Shown here: positions 23,925 to 31,997 of the stretch, piece after piece
Numbering within the stretch: the first letter of the stretch is position 1
Layout of the letters: every line of letters starts with the position of its first letter
Assembly: GCA_964583765.1 (NCBI GenBank)
Contig: CAZOWW010000059.1
Span: forward strand, 1-33,827
Direction: 5' to 3'
DNA: 33,827 nt
From: CAZOWW01 sp964583765
Lineage (GTDB): Bacteria > Actinomycetota > Actinomycetes > Actinomycetales > Kineosporiaceae
Position numbers and translations under genes: made by a program
The notes under the pieces: model-generated
The model's database searches: none
The model's input: only the letters and a program-made list of their open reading frames with translations
What the model was told of the DNA's origin: nothing

Positions 23925-23959
23925 GCTGGGGGCCGGGAGCGATGCTCCCGACCCCCAGC
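23925..23959 (-). terminator. Hairpin between binding-protein and permease genes
   Basis: A 16-bp stem with one mismatch (arms 23925-23940 and 23944-23959, loop gat) lies ~90 bases after the binding-protein stop and ~210 bases before the DppB-like start. It probably acts as a partial terminator or an RNA-stabilising hairpin, giving more binding protein than permease. The rest of the 334-base gap shows no gene. Confidence 0.65.
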
Positions 23960-24046
23960 CCACGTGCTGGTCTTGGTCGTCCTCACCACTGCGCGACGAT
24001 TGTCATCCCCGCCTCGTGGCGTCGTTCCATCGGGGTCAGCCGGTGG

Positions 24047-25789
24047 CTACTGCTTGAGCGACCACTGGCTGACGTTGTAGGTGATATCGGACTGGCTGGC
24101 GTTGTACTGCACGCCCTGGACGTTCGCTGCCGTCGCCAGAACGGCGGGGAAGGCGAAGACCGGGATGGTGGCCACGTCGTCCCAGAGGAGCTTCTCGATC
24201 TGCCCGATCAGCTGCTGCTGGGTGTCGGGATCGAGCTCCTGGTTCAGCTTCTGGATCAGGGCGTCGACCTGCGGGTTCGAGTAGTGCCCGTTGTTGTTGC
24301 CGCCACCGGTCACGTACGTCGAGTTGGACGCGGTGACCAGCGCCGAGCCGGACCACGCGAACAGGGCGACGTCGAAGTTGCCGTTGGCCAGGCCGTTGCC
24401 GAAGAAGTCGTCCTGTCCGGCGTCCACGATCTTGAACCCGGCCTGGTCACAGGAGGCCCGGATGAGGGCCACCTCGGAGGTACGGCGCGGGTTCGGCGTG
24501 TTGTGGCCGATCCGGACCTGCACGCCGACCTTGCCCAGACGGGTCAGGATCGCCTTGGCGCCGGCGATGTCGACCTTGTCGTAGGCGGAGCCGCCCGCGC
24601 TCGCGGCGACCGCGTCGTAGGCGGGCTGGAAGGGCAGCAGGTAGCGGGACTCAAGAACCTTGGCGTCCGGGTTGAGCGGCTTGATCAGGTTGTCCACGAT
24701 CGTCTGCCGCGGCAGGCACTTCGCGAACGCGACCCGGAGGTCCTTGTTCGCGAACTCGCCGTGGAAGTTGAAGTCGTAGTGCTCGAAGGTGAACTGGTCG
24801 TGGGTCGACACCTGGACCGAGGGACCGATCCCCTTGAGCTGCTGGAGCAGGTCCGGGTTGGGCTGCGGGTCCATGACCTGGACCTCACCGTTCTGCAGCG
24901 CCTGGGACTGCTGGTCCTGCGAGATGTACCGGAAGACGATCGTCTCGGAACGCGGCGGGGTCCCCCACCACTTGGGGTTCGGCTTGAGGGTCAGCGAGGA
25001 GCCGGCCTGCCAGGTCGCGATCACGTAGGGCCCGGCGGACGGGCTGATCGCCGCGTTGAACTGACCCGGCTTGAAGATCCATCCGGTGTCGTAGAAGTCA
25101 CCGATCTTCTTGAGGGTCGCCGGGACCTTCGCCTTGAGCGCGGCGATGAGGTCGGTGACCCCGGTCTGCTGCTCGACGATGTGCGCGGGCAGGATCGAGG
25201 CGTTGCCGAAGAGGGAGTTCCAGTCCGCGAACGGCGTCTTGTAGGTGATCGTGAAGCTCTTGTCGCCGTTGTTGCACTCGGGCGGGTCGGTCTGCTCGTA
25301 GCCCGTGCTCCCCGCGGTGGAGAAGTAGTACAGGACGTTGCCGTCCTTGTCCTTCGCACCGGTCGGGTAGGCGTTGCTGTTCGCCGCCCAGGTCAGCCAG
25401 GCGTCCTTGCAGTCGATCGGCACGCCGTCCGACCACACGGCCTTCGCGTTGAAGGTGTACTTGACCTTCAGCGGGCTGTCACTGACCTTCTCGAAGGTCC
25501 CGAACTCGGTGTCCGGTTGCACCTTGCCGTCCGGGCTGTACTGCCAGAAGGAACGCAGGACCTCGTTGAGGACCACCGCGTTCTTCGAGGCGTTCTGGTC
25601 AGCCGTGTTGTTGTTGTACGCCCCGAATTCCTGCTCGTAGGCGTAACTGATGGTGACCGGCGCGGTCGACGCACCCGCGCTGCCGCTCGTGGTCGGAGAC
25701 GTCGCACTCTTCGAGCCGCATGCGGTGAGCACCAGTGCTGAGCTGGCGATCAGCACGAGGGCCTTCGTGCCCCTTGGCAACATGCTCAA
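24047..25789 (-). CDS. ABC importer substrate-binding lipoprotein (family 5 solute-binding protein)
   Basis: The ~580-residue extracytoplasmic receptor belongs to the DppA/OppA class. The signal and lipobox are near the N-terminus, LIASSALVLTAC, so the protein is anchored by its lipid-modified cysteine (C24 from the TTG start). Family blocks include NEVLRSFWQYSPDGKVQPD, KVKYTFNAKAVWSDGVPI, AGPYVIATWQAGSSLTLKPN, ANKDLRVAFAKCLPRQTIV and DVALFAWSGS. The start is taken as TTG 25789, with AGAGGA eight bases upstream; ATG 25783 is the alternative, with spacing of about 14. It is the first gene of the importer operon. A weak promoter (TTGCGC, 18 bases, TTTATT) may lie near 25900-25930. The ligand is unknown. 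Confidence 0.94.
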   Translation of the reverse strand: MSMLPRGTKALVLIASSALVLTACGSKSATSPTTSGSAGASTAPVTISYAYEQEFGAYNNNTADQNASKNAVVLNEVLRSFWQYSPDGKVQPDTEFGTFEKVSDSPLKVKYTFNAKAVWSDGVPIDCKDAWLTWAANSNAYPTGAKDKDGNVLYYFSTAGSTGYEQTDPPECNNGDKSFTITYKTPFADWNSLFGNASILPAHIVEQQTGVTDLIAALKAKVPATLKKIGDFYDTGWIFKPGQFNAAISPSAGPYVIATWQAGSSLTLKPNPKWWGTPPRSETIVFRYISQDQQSQALQNGEVQVMDPQPNPDLLQQLKGIGPSVQVSTHDQFTFEHYDFNFHGEFANKDLRVAFAKCLPRQTIVDNLIKPLNPDAKVLESRYLLPFQPAYDAVAASAGGSAYDKVDIAGAKAILTRLGKVGVQVRIGHNTPNPRRTSEVALIRASCDQAGFKIVDAGQDDFFGNGLANGNFDVALFAWSGSALVTASNSTYVTGGGNNNGHYSNPQVDALIQKLNQELDPDTQQQLIGQIEKLLWDDVATIPVFAFPAVLATAANVQGVQYNASQSDITYNVSQWSLKQ

Positions 25790-26631
25790 TGCTGGGGTCC
25801 TCTCAGGTGAGGCGAGAGCCCGGGGAGAGACGACCGTAGAATCTTCGTCGCCACCCTGACCTAAGCACCGCAGCGGGCCCTCGCGTTGGACGCAGACAAT
25901 AAATCTTGCGGGCGGTGCGGGGCGCAAGCGGAATGGCCCGGCGTTACCGAGATGCAACAGGAGTCGTAACTTCCCCCTCGGTGAGACGAACGATCCGCAC
26001 CCCCCTTGCTCCACTCAGGTGAGCCTGGTCACTGCCCGCACGCGCGAGCTCACCGTCGAAGACGATACAGCCCCACCCCCTGTTCGCCGCAGTGCAACCG
26101 CGCACTTCCGTGCAGGTCATCGCGCGGATCGTGGTCTCCGGGGGTGAACGATGCCCCCACGGGCACCCGAGAGGACCCCTCGGCCGTTCGTCCGAGCCCT
26201 CGGCGCCGGTCCCGGCGACCCGGCGGGCTGACCGCGGACGCCCGTCGGGCGGGGTCCGCCCCGGCCCCGCCCGACCCGGACCCCCACCCTCGGTCGCGGA
26301 GCGTCACCGTCCCGCCGCCTCTGCGCAGATTCCCCGGCGCCGCCCCCGAAGCCCTCTTCCGCTTTCCTGGTGAGCGTGCGAGTTCCCGCCGCAGGGTTCT
26401 GGATTTCCCTCCCGGAATTCGATCGCCCGACCGACCTTCCCGGCGGGACCCGCGACCCGGTTCCGGATCGGTCCCGGCAATTCCGGTTCGGTGATCCGGC
26501 GGTGGGAACGGGCATCTCACGGATCCTGCGGCTGCTGGCCCGGGTCGTGCGCCTGCTGGCCCACCCGCTCACCGAGTCGATCTTCCTCATCCCGGGATGC
26601 CAGGGGTGGCCACCGTCGGTAACCTCACAGG
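25790..26631. other. 842-base intergenic region without a convincing gene
   Basis: Between the divergent binding-protein and hydrolase genes no frame reads as a plausible protein: all openings are Arg/Pro/Gly-rich with no domains. The part next to the binding protein (25800-26040) is less GC-rich and probably holds the operon promoter and leader. The centre carries a strong hairpin (26244-26275). A non-coding RNA or a decayed gene cannot be excluded. Confidence 0.6.
26244..26275. terminator. Isolated GC-rich hairpin
   Basis: A perfect 11-bp inverted repeat (arms 26244-26254 and 26265-26275, 10-base loop) lies in the long intergenic region, away from any gene end. It could end an unannotated transcript or be a structural remnant. 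Confidence 0.4.
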
Positions 26632-27483
26632 GTGGTCACCGAGCTCGACCTGGACCTGGGACCCGGGCGCGTCCTGCACGTCTACGACACCGGCCCGGCG
26701 CAGGCGGGGGCGAGGACGCTCCCGGTGCTGTGGCACCACGGCACCCCCAACCTCGGCTCACCACCGGAACCGCTCTTCGGGGCCGCCGCGCGCCTCGGCC
26801 TGCGCTGGGTCTCCTACGACCGGCCGGGATGCGGGGGGTCGACCCCCTGGCCGGACCGGGACGTCGCGAGTGCCGCGACCTGCGCCGCGGTCGTGGCCGA
26901 CACCCTGGGGCTGGATCGGCTGGCGACCGCCGGCCACTCCGGGGGTGGCCCGCACGCGCTGGCCTGCGCCGCGCTCCTGCCCCACCGGGTCGTCGGCGCG
27001 TTGAGCATCGCCGGCCTGGCCCCGTACGGCGCCGAGGGCCTGGACTGGTTCGACGGGATGGCGCCGTCCGGGGTGGCCTCGCTCCGCGCGTCCCTCGCGG
27101 GCAGGGCGGCCAAGGTGGAGCACGAGGCGTCCGCCGCCCCCTACGACCCCGAGTTCACCCCTGACGATCTGACCGCGCTGGACACCGAGTGGGCCTGGCT
27201 CGGCCGGGTGGCGACGGCAGCCTCCGCGCAGGGCCCGGGCGGACTCATCGACGACGACCTGGCCTACGTCGCACCCTGGGGATTCGACCCCGCACGGATC
27301 ACCGTGCCGGTGCAACTGGTGCACGGGAACCGGGACCGGGTGGTGCCCAGCGCGCACAGTCGATGGCTCGCGGACCGGTCCCCGACCGCGGAGCTGGTGG
27401 TGACTCCCGAGGACGGCCACATCTCCGTCCTGCGCTCGGCCGAGGCCGCCCTGGCACGGTTGGTCGCGCGCCTGGCCGGCTGA
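26632..27483 (+). CDS. Alpha/beta hydrolase
   Basis: The 283-residue protein has the alpha/beta-hydrolase fold. The oxyanion HG is in LWHHGTPN (31-40), followed by VSYDRPGCGGS. The nucleophile elbow is GHSGGG with S103, the acid D235 is in LVHGNRDRVVP, and H263 is in PEDGHISVL. The catalytic triad is thus complete. A short helical cap (~135-215) is present. It has no signal peptide, so it is cytoplasmic. The start is GTG 26632, with only weak ribosome-binding sequence upstream. The substrate is not predictable; esterase or haloperoxidase-like relatives are common. Confidence 0.92.
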   Translation: MVTELDLDLGPGRVLHVYDTGPAQAGARTLPVLWHHGTPNLGSPPEPLFGAAARLGLRWVSYDRPGCGGSTPWPDRDVASAATCAAVVADTLGLDRLATAGHSGGGPHALACAALLPHRVVGALSIAGLAPYGAEGLDWFDGMAPSGVASLRASLAGRAAKVEHEASAAPYDPEFTPDDLTALDTEWAWLGRVATAASAQGPGGLIDDDLAYVAPWGFDPARITVPVQLVHGNRDRVVPSAHSRWLADRSPTAELVVTPEDGHISVLRSAEAALARLVARLAG

Positions 27484-27555
27484 CCGCAGGAACACCGCGA
27501 TCTCAGGCAGGCCACTGGCACCGGAACACCCCGGGCACCGGAACGTCGTTGCCAC

Positions 27556-27570
27556 CGGGGGAAGCCCCCG
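27556..27570 (+). terminator. Short hairpin between the hydrolase and kinase-like genes
   Basis: A cggggg/cccccg 6-bp stem with an aag loop lies 73 bases after the hydrolase stop and 14 bases before the next start. It may end the hydrolase transcript or shape the leader of the kinase-like gene. Confidence 0.35.
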
Positions 27571-27583
27571 ACACGATGGGGAG

Positions 27584-28864
27584 ATGACCGCCGTCCCCGG
27601 GCACGGAACCGTCCGGGACGAGCCCGTGCCCGTGCTCTGGTTGACGGGCCCGCCGGGGGTCGGCAAGACGACCGTCGCCTGGGAGCACTACTCCCGGCTC
27701 GCCCGCAGCGGCACGCCCGTGGGCTACGTCGACCTCGACCAGCTGGGCATCTGTTACCCCGAGCTGCCGGCGGACCCGGGCCGCCACCGCATGCAGGCGA
27801 GCAACCTCGCGGCCGTGGCCACCGCCTTCCGGGCCGCAGGTGCACACGGCGTGGTGGTCTCGGGGGTGATCGATCCCGTCCGCGGGGTACCGACCGACCT
27901 GCTTCCGCAGGTGGCCCTCACCGAATGCCGGCTCCGCGCCGAGCGGGACACGCTCACCCGTCGCCTTCTCGGACGCCGCGGCACCCACATGGACGTGTCC
28001 GAGGTCCTCGCCGAGGCCGACATCCTGGACGGGCTCGACCGCGACCAGATGTGTCTCGACACCACCGGTGAGTCCGCAGCCGCGGTGGCGCGGACCCTCC
28101 AGGAGCGCATCGGCACCTGGACGTCACCCCCCGGCCGTCCTTGGACCGGCACCGCCGCACCGGAACCGGAGGTGAGCGGAGCTGGTCCGCACGAGGAAGG
28201 CCCGGGTCCGCAAGCATCGGTCCCGGACGGGGACGGTGGACCCGTGCTCTGGCTGTGCGGAGCCACCGCCGTGGGGAAGTCGACCGTCGGCTTCGCCCTC
28301 TACCAGCGGACCGTCTTCGGCCAGGGGATCCCGGCCGCCTACGTCGACCTCGAACAGCTCGGCTTCCTGAGTCCCGCCCCGCCCGGTGACCCCGCGAACC
28401 GTCAGGTGAAGGCACGCGTCCTGGCCGCGCTCCGGCGGACGTTCCGGGCCGCGGGAGCCGAGCACCTGATCGTCGTGGGCCCGGTGGGGAGCGCGGCGGA
28501 GGTCGAGGTCCATGCCCGGGCGCTCTCCGGATCGCCCCGCACCGTGTGCCTCCTGCAGGCCGGTCCCGAGACCCTGGCCGACCGCGTGCTCTCCCGGGGA
28601 GAGGGCGGTTCGTGGCCGGAGCCCGGAGATCCGCTGGTCGGGCTGCCCGAGGCCCAGCTGCGGGACGTCGCGCGCCGGGCGCAGGCGGAGGCCGCGGCCC
28701 TGGAGAAGGCCCCGCCGGGTGACCTGCACGTCTTCACCGACGGGGTCGACCGGGACGAGATCGTCGAGATGATCGTCGAGCGGACCGGATGGCCTCGTCC
28801 CGAGAACCGTCCACGGCTCTCGGGATGCTCCTCCTCCCCGGACGGAACCGTCCCGGCCCGGTGA
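27584..28864 (+). CDS. Duplicated P-loop kinase-like ATP-binding protein
   Basis: The 426-residue protein consists of two related P-loop NTPase halves. The first (~15-180) has Walker A GPPGVGKT (22-29), then GYVDLDQLG, AFRAAGAHGVVVSGV and a lid-like LRAERDTLTRRLLGR. The second (~219-410) has GATAVGKST (226-234), AYVDLEQLG, TFRAAGAEHLIVVGP and LLQAGPETLADRVLSR. The order and spacing repeat, so the gene arose by internal duplication and fusion. A Pro/Gly-rich linker (~183-217) joins the halves. The fold resembles small-molecule kinases such as adenylylsulfate or shikimate kinases, but the substrate is unknown. The start is ATG 27584; GGGGAG directly adjoins it, so spacing is poor. The last ~20 residues are unstructured. 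Confidence 0.85.
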   Translation: MTAVPGHGTVRDEPVPVLWLTGPPGVGKTTVAWEHYSRLARSGTPVGYVDLDQLGICYPELPADPGRHRMQASNLAAVATAFRAAGAHGVVVSGVIDPVRGVPTDLLPQVALTECRLRAERDTLTRRLLGRRGTHMDVSEVLAEADILDGLDRDQMCLDTTGESAAAVARTLQERIGTWTSPPGRPWTGTAAPEPEVSGAGPHEEGPGPQASVPDGDGGPVLWLCGATAVGKSTVGFALYQRTVFGQGIPAAYVDLEQLGFLSPAPPGDPANRQVKARVLAALRRTFRAAGAEHLIVVGPVGSAAEVEVHARALSGSPRTVCLLQAGPETLADRVLSRGEGGSWPEPGDPLVGLPEAQLRDVARRAQAEAAALEKAPPGDLHVFTDGVDRDEIVEMIVERTGWPRPENRPRLSGCSSSPDGTVPAR

Positions 28865-29050
28865 ACGGGACACGGGACGGCTCCGGCCTTCCCCACCAGG
28901 GCGGGGTTCTTCACCTACCGGGGCAGGGGATGGGGATCGGGAGGCAGGGGACCCCTCGGCTCCTCGGGCACGGGTTCCACCGGGGGCCACCCGGGATCCG
29001 GGGGGATCGGCGGGGTGGCGTCGGGTCCGGTCCTCGGCGGGGGTCCTCGC

Positions 29051-29461
29051 TCACTTGTCCGCCGCTGCCTGGGACTGTCGGGCCGCTCGCACGGCGAGGA
29101 GGGCGGCACCTCCGGCGGAGGCGCTCACCAGCAGGAACCGGCCGATCCGGTGACGTGCCCGGCGTTTGCCGACCGAGACCCCGGCGTCCAGCACCGAAGT
29201 CACCGCCCGCAGCAGTCCGGCGACCTGTTCCTGGAGCTGGCGATCACGGGCCAACCGGCCCAGCTCCTTGCTCAGGTCGGACCCGTTCACGTTGTGCCGC
29301 AGATCGCGGGCCCGGGACGCCGTCCGGGAGACTGCCCGGCGCACCTGGTGGTCACTCACCACCCGCTGGAGCAGATCCTTCCTGTCGTCCAGCCCGGCCA
29401 ACCACATGCCAGGCCGTCGGACCAACCGCCTCGTCCCCTGCTTGAGATCCTTCGGTGTCAT
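29051..29461 (-). CDS. Small protein of unknown function with a C-terminal membrane span
   Basis: The 136-residue product starts at ATG 29461 with AGGAG five bases upstream. Residues ~10-105 are charged and mostly helical (LKQGTRRLVRR, DRKDLLQRVVSDHQVRRAVSRTASRARDL, ELGRLARDRQLQEQVAGLL). One hydrophobic segment lies near the end (IGRFLLVSASAGGAALLAVRA), with a basic flank before it. It lies 67 bases downstream of the sigma-factor gene on the same strand and may be expressed with it. I recognise no family; a membrane-tethered accessory of stress signalling is only a guess. The 186-base convergent gap to its left has GC-rich imperfect repeats and a weak hairpin followed by ttcttc near 28891-28912. 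Confidence 0.75.
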   Translation of the reverse strand: MTPKDLKQGTRRLVRRPGMWLAGLDDRKDLLQRVVSDHQVRRAVSRTASRARDLRHNVNGSDLSKELGRLARDRQLQEQVAGLLRAVTSVLDAGVSVGKRRARHRIGRFLLVSASAGGAALLAVRAARQSQAAADK

Positions 29462-29528
29462 CTGGACTCCTTCGCCGTCAGCCGGCCAACTCGATCGGCC
29501 GGCTTCCACAGGTCGCCGGGAGGCACGC

Positions 29529-30593
29529 TCAACTGGCCAGTTGCATGCGCAGTGTGCCAAGCGACCGGGTGATCAGCCGTGAGACGTGCATCTGGGAGAT
29601 GCCCAACTCGGCGGCGATCTCGCACTGGCTCAGTTGCCGGTAGAAGCGAAGGCCGAGGATCCGACGCTCGCGCTCCGGGAGGTCGTGCAGGACGGTGCGC
29701 AAGGACTCCCGGGCCTCGATCACGTCGAAGCCACCGTCCTCGTGCGCCAGGAGATCAGCCAGGGTCTCGGACGCCTCGTTGCAGTGCGCCGGCGCCTGCA
29801 GCGAAACCGCGGAATAGGCCTGGGCAGCGAGCAATGCCTCGTCCAACTCCTCCATGGAGATTCCCAACTCGTCGGCGATCTCGCCCCGGGAGGGCGATCG
29901 GCCGAGACGCTGGGTGAGGGGTTCACGGAGGGAAATGATCTCGGCCCTCAACTCCTGCAACCGACGGGGGACCCGGACGTTCCAGCCCTTGTCCCGGAAG
30001 TGCCGTCGCAATTCCCCGAGGATCGTCGGCACTGCGTAACTGAAGAATGACGATCCGCGTTCGGGATCGAATCCGTCGATCGCCTTGATCAGACCGATCG
30101 AGGCCACCTGACACAGGTCGTCGAAGGACTCGCCCCGATGACGGAAGCGCCGGGCGAGGAAATCGGCGAACGGGAGGTGAACCCGGATCAGTTCGTCCCT
30201 GACTGCGCGCCGCTCCTCCTCGGACGCGGCGTTCGCCATCGCGGCGAACAGCCGTTGGGTGACGGCGCCCGGACCCGGCCGACGGGCGCCCTCGACCGCA
30301 CCGGATCGTGCGGGATCGAGTTCCACGAGGGCGGCCTGCGTCAGGCGGGCCTCTTCCAGGTCCTCGGTCCGGCGAAGGTCGTCGGGCGGAACGAGGACGG
30401 TCAGCGGGACAGGGACGGGCGGCGGCGCACTGATCGCTCCGCCGGCGCCGGCGACCCTGGCGGAGTGGGCCCCCTTCCGGGCAAAGGGAGTGCCGGTGCG
30501 GACCGGCGATCCGGTCCTGCGGCGGGACGGGGGGGTGGTGGTGACGTGGTCGGCGGTGATACGGGGGGACGGGCAGATCACAGTGACAGTCAC
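29529..30593 (-). CDS. SigB/SigF-family RNA polymerase sigma factor
   Basis: The 354-residue group 3 sigma factor directs general-stress or developmental transcription. The start is GTG 30593 with AGGAG seven bases upstream. Region 2 (~135-205) contains LIRVHLPFADFLARRF, FDDLCQVASIGLIKAIDGFDPERG and FFSYAVPTILGELRRHFRDKGW; region 3 (~207-275) has VRVPRRLQEL and SRGEIADELGIS; region 4 (~295-350) has LPERERRILGLRFYRQLSQCEIAAELGISQMHVSRLITRSL. The N-terminal ~110 residues are Pro/Arg-rich and disordered, against a usual length of 260-280. The activity of such factors is held by an RsbW-like anti-sigma kinase and freed by a STAS antagonist; both are encoded within 1.5 kb. Confidence 0.94.
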   Translation of the reverse strand: MTVTVICPSPRITADHVTTTPPSRRRTGSPVRTGTPFARKGAHSARVAGAGGAISAPPPVPVPLTVLVPPDDLRRTEDLEEARLTQAALVELDPARSGAVEGARRPGPGAVTQRLFAAMANAASEEERRAVRDELIRVHLPFADFLARRFRHRGESFDDLCQVASIGLIKAIDGFDPERGSSFFSYAVPTILGELRRHFRDKGWNVRVPRRLQELRAEIISLREPLTQRLGRSPSRGEIADELGISMEELDEALLAAQAYSAVSLQAPAHCNEASETLADLLAHEDGGFDVIEARESLRTVLHDLPERERRILGLRFYRQLSQCEIAAELGISQMHVSRLITRSLGTLRMQLAS

Positions 30594-31043
30594 GACGTCG
30601 CTCCTGGGAGGTGGTCGGGACGGTTCGCGCTGCAGTGCGCACGTCGTACGGCTCGGTGGGGATCGCACCGGTGACCCGACCGCAGCGGGAACAGACACAC
30701 GGGCGGGTGCTCGACCTCGGACCGGACGATCCAGGCAGGGCCATTCCGTGAGGAATGGCAACCTTGCGGTGAGCCCCTCGACACCCGGTTTCTGGAGCGT
30801 CGGGACGACGTTGTGGGATTCGGAATTGCCTTGTCATAAGAGCCTAGGCAGAGGAGCGAGCGCCCGCAAGTGCAAGAACCGACGATCGGCCATCGGTTCT
30901 CCAGCCGGCGGGGCTTCCACCGCCGGGCCTCGACCGAATCCTCGCCCGCGGGGTTGTGAGGATCCTCCGGTGCTGGCACTGTACTGTGCAGTTCTGTTGC
31001 TGGCCTGGCGGCCGCACGGCAGGTCCGCGATCGAGGAGGCCCT
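30594..31043. other. 450-base divergent control region between the sigma factor and the STAS gene
   Basis: No gene is visible here. It contains the inverted repeat at 30740-30759, a 10-bp palindrome gaggatcctc (30958-30967) and TACTGT (30982-30987), a possible -10 for the STAS gene without a clear -35. I found no GTTT/GGGTAT pair of the SigB/SigF type on either strand. Confidence 0.55.
30740..30759. promoter_or_regulatory. Perfect inverted repeat gccattcc-gtga-ggaatggc
   Basis: Two 8-bp arms (30740-30747 and 30752-30759) flank a 4-base spacer, ~147 bases upstream of the sigma-factor start. It could be a repressor operator or an RNA hairpin in the sigma-factor leader. Confidence 0.5.
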
Positions 31044-31493
31044 GTGCCGGTTCCCGAAGAGCCCACTGCGCTGGCCGAGGTGGTGGTTTCCCGCGGTCCG
31101 GACCGAACGCTCGTCGAGATCGTCGGCGAGCTGGATATGTCAAACGCTGACGACGTGCAGAAGCAGTTGGGCAAGGCAGTCGAAGGCAGCGACGTCCTCG
31201 TGGTGGATCTGTCCCGTCTGGGATTCATCGACAGCGCCGGCATCGCGGTGCTCGACCGGCTGCATCGATGGCTCAACAGCTCCGGCCCCACCCTGATGAT
31301 CGTCGCCGCGCCCCGGAGCGTGGCCGGACGTACCCTGCGGATGGCGGGCATGGACCGGGTCCTGCCGGTGACGCCGTCCCGCGACGAGCCGGCCGTCTCG
31401 CGGGACCGGCTGCCCCCCGGCCGCGGCGAGCTGACCCCCGCTCTCGGCGAGTCGACCCTCTCCCCACCGCTGCCGTCACTCGAGGATTCCTAG
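31044..31493 (+). CDS. STAS-domain anti-sigma-factor antagonist (RsbV/SpoIIAA-like)
   Basis: The 149-residue product starts at GTG 31044 behind GAGGAGG. Residues ~12-108 form a STAS domain: TLVEIVGELDMSNADDVQKQL, VLVVDLSRLGFIDSAGIAVL and LMIVAAPRSVAGRTLRMAGM. S64 in FIDSAG is the serine phosphorylated by the anti-sigma kinase in this family; the unphosphorylated form binds the kinase and frees the sigma factor. A disordered tail of ~40 residues follows, longer than in RsbV. It is encoded between the sigma factor and the anti-sigma operon, so these are its likely partners. Confidence 0.93.
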   Translation: MPVPEEPTALAEVVVSRGPDRTLVEIVGELDMSNADDVQKQLGKAVEGSDVLVVDLSRLGFIDSAGIAVLDRLHRWLNSSGPTLMIVAAPRSVAGRTLRMAGMDRVLPVTPSRDEPAVSRDRLPPGRGELTPALGESTLSPPLPSLEDS

Positions 31494-31532
31494 GACCTCA
31501 CCCCGCGGGAGTGCCCTCGCTGCTCGCGACGC

Positions 31533-31997
31533 TCAGTCGGGTACGGGCGAACCCCAGTCATCCGCCGATTCCACGGCGATGTCGACCCAGACCTGCTTGC
31601 CGAGCAGGTAGTCGGTGACCCCCCACCGCCGGGCGACCCGGCTCAGCAGTTGCAGACCGAGCCCTCCGGACCGCGGATCCTCCGGGCTCACGTGCACCAC
31701 GGGACGGTTCGGCGAACCGTCGGCGACCGTGAGGTGGATGAGGTCCGCGTCGGCGCTGAGTTCCACCTCGATGTCCCCGGCGTCACCCGCGTACCGGACG
31801 GCGTTGGAGACCAGTTCGCTCACCACCAGTTCGACCAGCTCGACCTGGTCGCGATAACCCCAGACCAGGAGCATGGTGGAGACGAGCCGCCGGGCTGCGG
31901 TCGGTGCGCGCCGGTCGGCCGGAAGGAGGGCCCGCGCCTGCCAGGCACGATCGACGAGCGGTCGGAGATCCGCGGTCGGCTCCCTGCGCAGGTTCAC
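31533..31997 (-). CDS. RsbW/SpoIIAB-like anti-sigma factor, serine kinase (HATPase_c_2)
   Basis: The 154-residue GHKL-fold ATPase has an N-box ELVVSELVSNAVRYAG (57-71, with N65), a G1 box VADGS (91-95, D93) and a G2 region SGGLGLQLLSRVARRWGV (110-127). Such proteins bind SigB/SigF sigma factors and phosphorylate the STAS antagonist. The start is GTG 31997, overlapping the TGA of the ANTAR-GAF-PAS gene as GTGA, with AGGTGG just upstream, so it is translated together with that sensor. Longer openings run back inside the upstream gene and are not used. It converges on the STAS gene with a 39-base gap. Confidence 0.92.
   Translation of the reverse strand: MNLRREPTADLRPLVDRAWQARALLPADRRAPTAARRLVSTMLLVWGYRDQVELVELVVSELVSNAVRYAGDAGDIEVELSADADLIHLTVADGSPNRPVVHVSPEDPRSGGLGLQLLSRVARRWGVTDYLLGKQVWVDIAVESADDWGSPVPD

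Noticed and set aside
26050..26590. Overlapping minus-strand open frames in the long intergenic region
   Set aside because: Composition is dominated by Arg, Gly and Pro in every frame, with no start signals or recognisable motifs.
28891..28912. Candidate T-tailed terminator after the duplicated kinase-like gene
   Set aside because: The stem has only four pairs plus a mismatch and a loop of two bases, too weak to list as a feature.
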